Shown: positions 8,871 through 17,006, counted from the stretch's first letter. The stretch is 64,000 bases of DNA from Constrictibacter sp. MBR-5 (GCF_040549485.1 NZ_JBEPTK010000017.1:20489-84488), one strand, 5' to 3'. Numbers and translations: made by a program. The notes: generated by a model not told the origin, from the sequence alone.

Positions 8871-9532
8871 AAAAGGGCAAGGTTCTTTTAGGGCGACATG
8901 ACCGAGAAAACGGCAGCACGGACTTTGCGGCAATCATCGCCGCGGCGCTGCAGACGGAGCTCGGCAACAGCCATCGGGCGACGAAGACCGTGATGCGCTG
9001 GACCGGCGCGAGCGAGCGCACCGTCAAGCACTGGCTGGCCGGCCGCCATGCACCGGGTGGCGAATATCTGATTGTCATCATGCGGGAATCAGATGCCGTC
9101 TTCGAGACGGTCCTGGCGGCGGCGGGTCGCCGCGACGCCATGATCGCCGCTCGGATGCTGGCCGCGCAGGGGACTATGGTCGAGGTGATGACGATGATCG
9201 AGCGGGAGCGCGAGCGGAGCGTCTACGAGACATCGTGGGCGGCCGATTCGGATGGAGCCGGTGGGCCGAGGACGGCGGATGACCGAGTAAATGACCCAAT
9301 AAACGACCGAGTATGTGACGCTGTAAGCCTGCCACTGGATAACCTCAATCCACGGCAGCACTGGTATCGTCAAGCCTTGGCCTCGGGCCGTGACGTCCGC
9401 ACGGCGGACCTTCAGCGGCGGTGGGGCGTGTCGGAGAAGACCGCCCGGCGCGACGTCGCCATCCTGAAGGCCCGCGGCATGATCGAATTCGTGGGGTCGT
9501 TCAAGACGGGCAGGTATCGGCTCCGTCAATAA
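8861..9532 (+). CDS. Two-HTH DNA-binding regulator
   Basis: 223 residues from the ATG at 8861, chosen because GGAGG lies 9 bases upstream; an earlier in-frame ATG lacks such a site. An N-terminal HTH (about 30-70: ASERTVKHWLAGRHAPGG) is followed by a linker holding a four-fold tetrapeptide repeat. A C-terminal DeoR-like winged helix (about 175-220: RRWGVSEKTARRDVAILKAR) ends the protein. It diverges from the recombinase/ParB unit and carries a palindrome over its own start, so autoregulation and control of that unit are plausible. The ligand or signal is unknown. Confidence 0.7.
   Translation: MFPKKGKVLLGRHDRENGSTDFAAIIAAALQTELGNSHRATKTVMRWTGASERTVKHWLAGRHAPGGEYLIVIMRESDAVFETVLAAAGRRDAMIAARMLAAQGTMVEVMTMIERERERSVYETSWAADSDGAGGPRTADDRVNDPINDRVCDAVSLPLDNLNPRQHWYRQALASGRDVRTADLQRRWGVSEKTARRDVAILKARGMIEFVGSFKTGRYRLRQ
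9280..9327 (+). repeat. Four 12-bp tandem iterons inside the regulator gene
   Basis: Units TGACCGAGTAAA, TGACCCAATAAA, CGACCGAGTATG and TGACGCTGTAAG follow without a gap and encode D-[RP]-[VI]-N-like tetrapeptides. They are AT-rich against the local background. They could be slippage in a protein linker or protein-binding iterons. Confidence 0.6.
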
Positions 9533-9741
9533 CAGCCCGTTGACGAAGTGCCGTTCAGTCCGCCGGGTGTGTGATGTCGATGGTGACGGCAACCACGGGC
9601 TGGATGCCGTCGGGGACGACAATCGCGACGATCCCACCATCAGATCCGCCTGACGCTCACGCTCCCGACCCAGCGCCATCTCGCACCCCACCAGCCTGCG
9701 AGGATAGCGAATCCGACAGACCCGACTTCGTCAACGGGCTG
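9533..9741. repeat. Perfect 17-bp inverted repeat bounding a 209-bp segment
   Basis: CAGCCCGTTGACGAAGT at 9533-9549 is matched exactly, inverted, at 9725-9741. The left copy starts one base after the regulator stop codon. The enclosed 175 bases have no convincing gene. The right copy abuts a piece of IS5-type transposase gene, so the pair probably represents insertion-sequence ends or a MITE-like derivative. Confidence 0.5.
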
Positions 9742-9850
9742 ATAACAATGTCTCTTCCAGCGCAGACGCCGCTGGCGCTCAGCCCGGCATAGCGCTCGTC
9801 CAGGTCGAAGAAACCAGCCTGTCCCGCCCTGCCGAAGCCGCCCTCGCCGA
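9742..9850 (-). mobile_element. IS5-family transposase N-terminal remnant
   Basis: On the minus strand the frame reads GQAGFFDLDERYAGLSASG, matching the N-terminal signature of IS5-group transposases, in which FFD(L/I)DERxAxLSxxGDPLE is typical. After about 25 codons homology stops and the sequence passes straight into the 17-bp inverted repeat. This is therefore an element that has lost its catalytic body. Confidence 0.55.
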
Positions 9851-10012
9851 CCACCCAGAGGAATCAAAATCGCGCGCTGCAGCCAGCAGTTCGCAAGCCG
9901 TCCCCCTGCTGTCCCGTTCTGGCTATGAGTGAGCTTCAGCCCTGAGAAACAGGTTGCCATTTGGGAATGTTGCGGCTAGCGTCGAAAGCTGGACGGCACG
10001 CGATGCTACTTC
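9851..10012. other. Gene-free stretch between IS debris and the RiPP-like block
   Basis: I see no credible coding sequence, hairpin or promoter on either strand here. Base composition starts to drop toward the cargo block that follows. Confidence 0.4.
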
Positions 10013-10300
10013 TTAGGGCGTTTCGACATGAATGATTCGGCTGAGGCTGTCGTCACCGAAAGTAGTGATGATCGAGAAGCCTACACTTCCCCATGCATCC
10101 AGAAGCTCGGTCGGATCGCGACTATCGTGGAAGCCTCCAGCGGAAGCGGCACCGATGGGGGTATCTACGCGTCCTGAGGTGATGCACTGGGACCCGATGC
10201 TTTGTAGATTTCGCCTGTCTCCGGCAGATGATCGACGATTGCTAGGCCATGCTCATCCTTGATGGAATTGACGGACGACGCGTCCGGCCGGCGCTGCTGA
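10013..10300 (-). pseudogene. Frameshifted coding remnant downstream of the B2-like gene
   Basis: Two minus-strand frames each look coding in turn. The first reads DEHGLAIVDHLPETGEIYKA and the second DTPIGAASAGGFHDSRDPTE then LLDAWGSVGFSII, ending at a TAA. They join if one base is added or lost near 10185-10205. The second piece loosely recalls the N-terminal half of lasso-type asparagine-synthetase homologues, where a D-P-x-x-L-L-D-x-W-G stretch precedes a D-P-S-G block, but that block is absent here. It lies just after the B2-like gene on the same strand. Identity is uncertain. Confidence 0.35.
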
Positions 10301-10315
10301 AGGGGATAGCGGCTT

Positions 10316-10801
10316 TCAGGTGTCGCGGCTGAAATATGTCCGCTGCTTCGATTGAAACTGCGCCGGATAGTGCTCTCGAACATGGGGATCGTCGAACAAG
10401 ATTCGTCCTGCACTCTCTACCCATGCATGACCTTCTATTCGGCCATTAATCTCCCGACAACCGATTTTCACTTCCGCCGGGTATCCGCTTCGGCGAAGAT
10501 AAAACGTCGCCAGCAGTGCACGCCGCAAACACTTCCCTTCTCTGCCAAGAATCTTGTCGGTTACCAGACGGCACATTTGAATAATTGTCGTCTGCGGCAG
10601 ATGGAGCCCTCCGTCATTGCGACGATCGAGCCAATCTGCTGTCCGGCGGTAACCGAGCGTTCTCAGGCGAAGCTCTATCATCGCAGCAATGTAGCACATA
10701 CGGATCAGCAGTCGTCGCTGCGCCCGATCGAGCGTCCACAGCCTCCACATCGTCCGTGCCAATCGCACTGCTATCGCCTCGCCTGAAAACGCCGCCACCA
10801 T
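10316..10801 (-). CDS. Lasso-type B2 leader peptidase (transglutaminase-like)
   Basis: 161 residues. The C-terminal half matches the B2 (McjB C-domain) cysteine protease fold, with Cys91 in GKCLRRALLATF, His125 in EGHAWVE and Asp137 in ILFDDP forming the expected triad. The N-terminal 60 residues form the usual helical segment. In lasso pathways B2 removes the leader peptide once B1 has delivered the precursor. Here B2 is divergent from its B1/PqqD partner, 60 bases away, which is unusual. No asparagine-synthetase-like lasso cyclase is intact nearby, so the product need not be a lasso peptide. The start could also be Met18. Confidence 0.85.
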   Translation of the reverse strand: MVAAFSGEAIAVRLARTMWRLWTLDRAQRRLLIRMCYIAAMIELRLRTLGYRRTADWLDRRNDGGLHLPQTTIIQMCRLVTDKILGREGKCLRRALLATFYLRRSGYPAEVKIGCREINGRIEGHAWVESAGRILFDDPHVREHYPAQFQSKQRTYFSRDT

Positions 10802-10861
10802 CGTTTACGCCACCATCGTCTAACAGCCCGATTTTTTCAACGCCGCCGCAGAATTGACCCC

Positions 10862-11137
10862 ATGTACGACTATCACCACTTTGCAATGCCGAAGAACGTG
10901 GTGGCCTCGGTCGGCCCGGATGTTGCGCTGGTGCTGAACATGGATTCAGACGAGGTCTATCAACTCGATCCAGTCTCGCAGGCTTTCTGGGAAGCGCTCG
11001 ATACGCATGAGGGCGATGCGACTGCGGTCTTCCAAAGCCTTCTGGATCGGTTCGCTGTGAGCGAGGAAAGATTGCGGGCCGACCTCGATGCGCTCGTCAC
11101 CTCGCTGGTTTCCGAAGGCTTGCTGCATGCCGAGTAG
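10862..11137 (+). CDS. PqqD-like RiPP recognition element (B1-like)
   Basis: 91 residues with the PqqD winged-helix pattern: two short beta strands, then DEVYQLDPVSQAFWEAL (about 28-44), and helices ending VTSLVSEGLL. Such stand-alone RREs bind RiPP leader peptides and hand them to peptidases and modifying enzymes. It is first in the plus-strand operon and overlaps the kinase start by 11 bases. A later ATG at 10886 is an alternative start. Its pairing with a B2 protease and a kinase is the main reason for a RiPP reading. Confidence 0.85.
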   Translation: MYDYHHFAMPKNVVASVGPDVALVLNMDSDEVYQLDPVSQAFWEALDTHEGDATAVFQSLLDRFAVSEERLRADLDALVTSLVSEGLLHAE

Positions 11138-12181
11138 TCCTGCCCGGCCGGAGACAGCAGGAAAGGAACCGCACCAACGCGCATCCGAGACCGAGAGATC
11201 CTATTGCGCGCTGGGATATCGTATTCGCGCCAATGTCGCCCTCGAGGGCCTGCCTGCCGCCGAACCGGCGTCGGCGTGCGGCGATCCGGTTTCCCTTCGC
11301 TTCGTTCGGGAGGATGTCGCGTGGCCGCCGGTCGACGTTGGCGCGACGTTCCACCCCGAATGCGATCTCGCGGAGCCGCTTCAGGCAAACGCGCTGGTTC
11401 TCGCGGACAGAGGAGCGCGCGTCTGGGATTGGTACACCGCGTTCGACGACCTGCCCATGACCAGGGTCCGCTGCGACCTCGCCGAGCGTACGATCACAAT
11501 GTCCTGCGGCGAGAACCTCGACAGATTTCGCGTGTCATACCACCTCGTAAGCCCCGTCCTTCCATACTGGGCGAGACGCGACGGACGCCTCGGCCTGCAT
11601 GCCGCAGTGATCGCCGTTGATGGTACGGCAGTCGTCATCCTGGGCGACAAGAGCATGGGCAAGTCCACGCTTTGCGCAGCTTTCCTTAAGCGCGGACACG
11701 CCATCTGGTCGGATGATATCGCGGTAATCACCCCCGATTTGCATTCCGTCTACCGCGGGAGCGGTATGTTGCGGACGAGCGAAGCCACGGCCCGGGTGAT
11801 CTTCGGTGACGACGTGCTACTGCGAAAGTGCAGTTTCTCGAAACATGTCATGGATACGGGCCCGGCGAGCGTATCGGGCGAGACAGAAGCGATCCCGATC
11901 GCCGCGATCTTTCACCTGTCGCCGTTCTCTGAGGATCCGTCTTCGAGGATTATTCGCCTTCACGATCCGCTCGCGAGAATGGCGGTGCTTCGGAATCTCG
12001 GCTCGACGGCATTTCCCGCCCCCCGACCATCCGCGCAAGCGAATTCCTCGCGGCGACGGCGCTGGCCGGCGCCATACCGGTCTTCACGGTGATGCGGCCG
12101 CGAAACCTTGCCGTCCTGCCCGATACGGTCGAACAGGTCCTCCATTTCGCCAGGGAAATGGAGGGGGCGCATGTCGAATAA
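11127..12181 (+). CDS. HprK-like kinase, frameshifted near its 3' end
   Basis: About 350 residues once a frameshift is allowed. The P-loop GDKSMGKST (about residue 171) is followed by an SDDIAVI segment, as in HPr kinase/phosphorylase homologues of RiPP clusters; in paeninodin-type lasso clusters such kinases phosphorylate the precursor. As written the frame ends at 12092 with an Arg/Ser-rich tail that does not look native. One extra C in the C6 run at 12019-12024 restores EFLAATALAGAIPVFTVMRP and a stop at 12181, which overlaps the P450 start exactly as coupled genes do. The start at 11127 overlaps the preceding gene. Confidence 0.75.
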
Positions 12182-13304
12182 GGGATTTGGGTCGCAACTC
12201 GACGGCTGCCTGTGGTGGGACGCTGGTCGCCAGCGCAAAACCAAGATTGCCGGCTACGCCGCGGCGCGCGATGCCTTCCAGACCAATCGGTACTTCCTTT
12301 CGGGTAAACGATCACAGAGGCAGGACCCGGCAGCCGGCCCCCTAGCGCTGCTGCGAGAGTTCTGCCGACACTGGCAGTCGAGGTGGGTGCAGGCCTACAC
12401 TTCGCACCCCGAAGTCGGCCCGATAGCCAAGGCCGCAATTCGCAAGAGGCAGGGAAGCGCGTTCGAGGCACGGAATGTCGCGATGATCCATCGTCGCGTC
12501 GGCGAGAGACTGGCGTGCTTGCCAGTTGCCAGGAACTTCGACCTCAATGGTGACTTCGCGAGGCCGCTGAGTTTCCTGCTGGCCGCCGAACTCTTGGGTG
12601 TAACCCTCCAGCCGGATCTATGCCACCAGGCGGCAGGAATCGGTGTGGTGCAGATTGCGCAGGAATTGGCACCTGAAGACAAGCTTCCGGCCTATCGTGC
12701 GCTGCAATCTCTTCACCGTGCGTTGCACGGCTGCGTCGAGAGCGGCGCGCTCGAGCCCGATGGATTGATGCGGAGGTTTCTCGATATCGAGGCTGAACAC
12801 GGTCTCGATCGCGACTTCAGCCTGATGAGCGCGGCAAATTTCCTGGCGGGCTCGGTCACGCTGGGCACGGCTATGGCGCTTTGCCTGGACCGGATCACGA
12901 CGTCGGACCACCTTACCCTGCTGGCCCAAACTGGCGACGACATGCTTCCGGCGATTGTCGACGAAATCCTGCGTCTCTATCCGCCTGCACGAAACATTCG
13001 ATTGATGACTCAGGCTACGGAAACGGCGGAACCCGAACTCCTCTTCTTCAGCGTTGCGCGGGCCAATACCGATCCGGCCGCTTTCCCTAAGCCCGACCAA
13101 ATGGCATTCGACCGGGTCGGCCCGCCGCACCTGTCATTTGGCAGCGGCGCGCACATTTGCGACGGCGTGCGACTGGTGCGGCTGACGCTCAAGGTAGCCC
13201 TGCCTACGATCCTCAACCGGATGCACGGGCTCGAGGTGAGGGAAACCGGACCGATGGAATTCACCGCACGTTTCGATCGTCTCGCGTCGCCACCGGCACA
13301 GTAG
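12171..13304 (+). CDS. Cytochrome P450
   Basis: 377 residues from ATG 12171, which overlaps the repaired stop of the kinase. Diagnostic elements are the heme-thiolate loop FGSGAHICDGVRL near the C-terminus (the Cys is the axial ligand), the K-helix ExxR in EILRLYPPAR, and an I-helix AGxxT in FLAGSVTLGTA. It is a soluble bacterial class I type needing ferredoxin partners, and none is encoded locally. It is co-operonic with a PqqD/kinase pair and a cyclase-fold protein, so the substrate may be a peptide or a terpenoid. The N-terminus is less conserved than usual. Confidence 0.85.
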   Translation: MSNKGFGSQLDGCLWWDAGRQRKTKIAGYAAARDAFQTNRYFLSGKRSQRQDPAAGPLALLREFCRHWQSRWVQAYTSHPEVGPIAKAAIRKRQGSAFEARNVAMIHRRVGERLACLPVARNFDLNGDFARPLSFLLAAELLGVTLQPDLCHQAAGIGVVQIAQELAPEDKLPAYRALQSLHRALHGCVESGALEPDGLMRRFLDIEAEHGLDRDFSLMSAANFLAGSVTLGTAMALCLDRITTSDHLTLLAQTGDDMLPAIVDEILRLYPPARNIRLMTQATETAEPELLFFSVARANTDPAAFPKPDQMAFDRVGPPHLSFGSGAHICDGVRLVRLTLKVALPTILNRMHGLEVRETGPMEFTARFDRLASPPAQ

Positions 13305-13317
13305 TCGAACGCCGAAC

Positions 13318-15363
13318 GTGCAACAGACGCTCGCCACCGTCATCGACGTGATCCGCCCGGTCTGGGATGGCGTTATTCCTCGTGACGTGATCGCCGATGC
13401 TCGCCGGATCGCTAGCGAGTTGCCGCCGGTTGCCAAAGGCGGCTTCGAGTTCGATCTCCTCTCCCCTCTGTCATCCGTCGATGTACTGCAGTGTTTCGAC
13501 GTCGCGGACGACGGCATGAGGGCGCTTGATACCTACTTGGGACAGCGCCCCGCGACGACCAGCGCAACATGGGCATATCTTGCCAGGTTGGTGGGCGACC
13601 TGCTGAACCCGCTACGACCTTGGCACCGTACTGTCGAAAGCGTCTGGCTGGAGATTGATGCAGAGAGGTTCACGCCTGGCAACTGGGAACCTTCCGTCTT
13701 CCTCGAATTCTCGCGCAACGCGCCGCCGTCCACGGAGGACCTGATCGAAGCTCTCTCGGCGATGCCGCTTCGCGATTTCGCCCGGAAGGCAGAGGCCGTT
13801 CAAGAAGTCGCGGAGCTCCTTTCCGATAACGCCTGGATTTCACATCTCGGCGCGATGTTGGCCCGCGAAGACACGCCGTTGCGGATCAACATCAAGCGGC
13901 TCTGCGCGCCTGCGTGCGCAGGTCTCTTGTCCCGGCTCTCTATCGCTGGCGATGCGTCGCGTGTGGTCGAGATCTTCGATGATGCTTATCGCTCGACCTT
14001 GTGCATCGATGTCACGGATCGGATTCTGCCCCGTGCGGGTGCCGAGTACCAGTTTACGTCACCGCCGGCGCGGGAATTGGGGTGGAGGAGCCTTGCCGAG
14101 CGCGCCACTCAACGGGTCATGGAGCGCGCGCCCTGGTCCGTCATGGAGCAGTGGAACGCAGAGCTCACGCCGCTCTCGGCGGTGGATACATGGCCGGACA
14201 CGATGATCCTTTCCGACCTTGCCGGCGGTGAGGATCGACAACTCGTCCTGCAGGTCATCCCAAGCCACATCAAGATCACCTACCCGGGCGACTATCGTAT
14301 CGGCGCCAAAGGTTATGTCGGGTTTCAGCCGCGCTCCCGACCTCTTCCGTCTCCTCGCGACGTTGAACGCGCTTCCGCACCCCCACCCGCTTCGGAAAGC
14401 CCAAGCGCGGCGAACGGCCTATCCATGCGTGACGCAATGGACCGCGGGCTCGAATTTCTTCTCGAGGCGCGGTGCCAGAACGGCCTGTGGCGCGATTTCG
14501 AATTTGCATGCATGCATAGCGACGAATGGATCACAGGCTATGTAGGCGCGCAAATGCTCAATAGCGGATGCGCTAAGGCGGCCGAAGCTGCTCGTGAGGC
14601 ATGGGCCACGCTTCGAGCTCGGCGTTCTGCCGGCGCCGGATGGGGATACCAGAAGTCCACTCCCCCGGATGCAGACAGTACGGCTTGGGTTCTGGCGCTG
14701 GCACGGGATCTGGGCGAAACGGACGCTCACGTAACCCGCGGGCTTGCCTTTCTCGCGGCCCACCGGGGAAGCCGTGGCTTTCGCACCTATGATCCCGATA
14801 TGCTGCTCAAGCTGGACGAAGCCCTGCCCGACACGGCAGCGCACAGGAAATGGCACGACGAACAGGTGGAGATTACCGCATCCGCGGCACGTGCCGGTCT
14901 CGAGATAGCGGTTCAGGATCTCCTGCGCGCGCAGCGTAACGACGGCTCATGGGAAGGCTTCTGGATCGACGGCAGCGAGTATGTCACTGGTCTAGCGGTC
15001 GAGGCGCTGCGGCGCTCCGGCAGAGCTATCGGCGATCAGGCGATAGGCCGGGCAGGCTCCTGGGCTCGTGCGAGAATGGCGAGGGAGAGCAACAGCTTCA
15101 AGCTTGCCTGGCTGCTGCGCAGGCCGGTCGAGGGTTCAGGCGAGAATCTGTTTTCCGATGAGGTCTTCCGCGCCGCTATCACACGGCTCCTTCGGTTGCA
15201 GCAGGAGGACGGGTCATGGCCTGCCAGCGGCATCATGAAGGTCCCCTTGCCGTCGGAGGCCGGCGATAGCGTCGAGATGGCGGATTTTCCCGATTGCCAC
15301 CGCGTCTTCACCACAAGCACCGTGGTCGGGACGCTCGGACGACTTCTGGCGGCGCCTGGTTGA
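13318..15363 (+). CDS. Two-domain protein with squalene-cyclase-like C-terminal toroid
   Basis: 681 residues with a GTG start 13 bases after the P450. Residues 1-340 form a domain I do not recognise (phrases SVWLEIDAERF, WEPSVFLEF and PSHIKITYPG). Residues about 360-680 are alpha-toroid repeats of the prenyltransferase/squalene-oxidase kind, with QW-like motifs QNGLWRDF, QRNDGSWEGFW and QQEDGSW. A DADSTAW motif sits where class II terpene cyclases carry the catalytic DxDD. The fold suggests a cyclase or a peptide-binding scaffold. The fusion of this N-terminal half to the toroid, next to RiPP genes, is unusual. Catalysis is not proven by the motif, since the last acidic residue is Ser/Thr. 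Confidence 0.7.
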   Translation: MQQTLATVIDVIRPVWDGVIPRDVIADARRIASELPPVAKGGFEFDLLSPLSSVDVLQCFDVADDGMRALDTYLGQRPATTSATWAYLARLVGDLLNPLRPWHRTVESVWLEIDAERFTPGNWEPSVFLEFSRNAPPSTEDLIEALSAMPLRDFARKAEAVQEVAELLSDNAWISHLGAMLAREDTPLRINIKRLCAPACAGLLSRLSIAGDASRVVEIFDDAYRSTLCIDVTDRILPRAGAEYQFTSPPARELGWRSLAERATQRVMERAPWSVMEQWNAELTPLSAVDTWPDTMILSDLAGGEDRQLVLQVIPSHIKITYPGDYRIGAKGYVGFQPRSRPLPSPRDVERASAPPPASESPSAANGLSMRDAMDRGLEFLLEARCQNGLWRDFEFACMHSDEWITGYVGAQMLNSGCAKAAEAAREAWATLRARRSAGAGWGYQKSTPPDADSTAWVLALARDLGETDAHVTRGLAFLAAHRGSRGFRTYDPDMLLKLDEALPDTAAHRKWHDEQVEITASAARAGLEIAVQDLLRAQRNDGSWEGFWIDGSEYVTGLAVEALRRSGRAIGDQAIGRAGSWARARMARESNSFKLAWLLRRPVEGSGENLFSDEVFRAAITRLLRLQQEDGSWPASGIMKVPLPSEAGDSVEMADFPDCHRVFTTSTVVGTLGRLLAAPG

Positions 15364-15373
15364 AGCTTTCGCT

Positions 15374-15587
15374 ATGTCGGTACAAGCAGCAATGAAGTAT
15401 CTTGATCAGATGGCTCGCGGGGATCGGCCGCCCTGAGCCACAGGACATTGCCGGACACCTCGACCTCACTCCCCTTATAGCCCGCGCACGCGACGCCCAT
15501 CATGAATTTTCCGACGACGACCTGAGAAAAGCCTTCATTCAAAGGCGCAGGCTCGCCCTTTTCGCCAGCAAGGCAAGGTCAGGTTGA
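15374..15587 (+). CDS. Nif11-like RiPP leader peptide, split between two frames
   Basis: Ten bases after the cyclase-like gene an ATG opens MSVQAAMKYLDQMARGD and stops after 20 codons. The next frame continues LDLTPLIARARDAHHEFSDD then DLRKAFIQRRRL and ends at TGA. Joined by removing one base from the GGGG or CCGCCC stretch (15418-15433), they give about 70 residues that follow the Nif11 leader plan: an N-terminal FLxxVxxD-type helix, a middle LVxxAxxxGYxFTxxEL, and a tail. Nif11 domains are leader regions of many RiPP precursors. No Gly-Gly site or obvious core follows; only a short basic tail remains. Sequence error, decay and real split coding are all open. Confidence 0.5.
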
Positions 15588-15710
15588 GGTCCATCGAAGA
15601 GGGCGGGGTTTGTCGGAGCAAATGTGATCGATCGAACCGCGATCAGCTGATCGACTAGACTAGATCAAGTCCGGCGAAACGTTCTGGGTGAAATTTGTAG
15701 ATTGCGCCCA
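15588..15710. other. Junction between the cargo block and phage capsid remnant
   Basis: The stretch holds a perfect palindrome GATCAGCTGATC (15641-15652) beside clustered GATCGATCG and CTAGACTAGATC motifs, and no clear gene. On the minus strand about 40 codons (SAMEQASRWTATKWVGA...) run on from the broken capsid gene in another frame. It is a plausible recombination junction. Confidence 0.35.
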
Positions 15711-17006
15711 TTATCGACGAGGAACGCGCTCCAACCCATTTGGTCGCCGTCCAGCGCGACGCCTGCTCCATCGCCGAGCGCACCCTTGTGTCAAACGGCG
15801 TTCAAAGCTGTTCACGCCCGCATTGGCGAGGCTCTCGCGCGCCAGCTCCAGGAGGGTCATGCCGCGGTACTGGCGCGCGGCGTCCTCCAGCGCGAAGAGC
15901 GTCGGGCTGTAGCGGTGCAGGAGCGCGTTCGCCACCGCATCGCGGCGGGTGACCCGCTCGTCCCTGCCGCCGAGCGGCACCGAGACATGCGGGAAGGTGC
16001 GCGTCTCCTCGGATTTCTCCGCGACCTTGTCGAGGATCACGCGTCGCGCCTCGTCGATCGAGACGCCGCGCTTCACCAGGTCCTCGGCGAAGCCGCGTTC
16101 GAGGCTCAGCCGCCCGGCGAGATCGTAGATCGTCGACACCCGGTCGCGCTCGACGTCGCGTGCGCGGGTCACCAGCGCCTCGGTATCCTCGGGGCGGGCG
16201 GCGGTTGCCGGCTGCGGCGGCACCGGCGTCCGATCCTTCGTCTGGGTGCGGGTGTCGTTCGCGGGTTCGTTCCGGTCGGTCACCGTCGTTGCCTCCTCTG
16301 TCTCGGCCGTCACGACCGTCCCGGTCGTCTGGTCGGCGTTCCTGGTCGCCGGGCTCGTCGTCGCATCCGTCATCGGGCTGGCTCCTGTCGTGGTAGAGGG
16401 CGCGTCCCGGCGATGAAGGACGCAGTCATGAAGCGGGGATCGGCTGCGGAAGCCGGCGGCGGGGTCGGCGCCGACCGCCACGGCAGAGACCTCGAACGGC
16501 GTCCAGTCGACCGCCCGCCAGAGCTCCCGCCCGCCTTCGGGCTTCGAGACCTCGAAGCGGTGGACCTGATAGCCGATCGAGACCGCGCGGATGTGCCCGG
16601 CCTGGATATCGCGCCAGATCGGCTCCACTTCCGCACGCTCCGACAGCCGCACGCGTGCAACGCCCCGTCCGTTCTCGATCCGCGCTGAGCCCGGCACGAC
16701 CGATCCGATCACCGCATCGAGCTCGGCCAGTTCGTGCACTTTCAGGAAGGGTGCGCCGGCGTTGAGGCGGTCGAGCCGCACATGCGCCGGATCGAGGCTG
16801 AGCTCCTCGTCGTAGGGCTCGCCGAACAGCGTCATCCGCCGGACGCGGGCGCCGGCCGACCAGACCACTTCGACGGTGCGCTCGCCCACATCCGCGGAGT
16901 TCGGCGCAAGCTCCGCCGACCGGCGCAGGGCCGGTAGTTCGATCGTCGTGTCCAATGGGTCAGTCCTCGGCGTGAGGTCACGGTGCGCCCAACGCGTCTC
17001 AGACAA
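15711..17006 (-). pseudogene. Prohead protease / major capsid fusion protein, 3'-truncated
   Basis: The N-terminal half (about 1-200) is an HK97-type prohead serine protease: FLKVHELAELDAVIG with the catalytic His region, then IRAVSIGYQVHRFEV, which includes the active-site Ser. A Thr/Ala/Pro-rich linker follows (about 210-265), then the start of the scaffold/capsid part up to ESLANAGVNSFE. There homology stops and the frame runs into an Arg-rich nonsense tail. Fusion proteins of this type are usually considerably longer, so most of the capsid domain is gone. The gene faces away from the early phage genes and abuts the RiPP-like block, which probably arrived at or near this break. Confidence 0.7.

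Noticed and set aside
10032..10262. Small plus-strand frame between IS debris and the B2 gene
   Set aside because: The opposite strand carries better coding character in two frames; no ribosome site.
10013..15587. Calling the block a standard lasso peptide cluster
   Set aside because: No intact asparagine-synthetase-like cyclase and no lasso precursor with the Thr(-2) leader and Gly/Asp/Glu ring pattern could be found.
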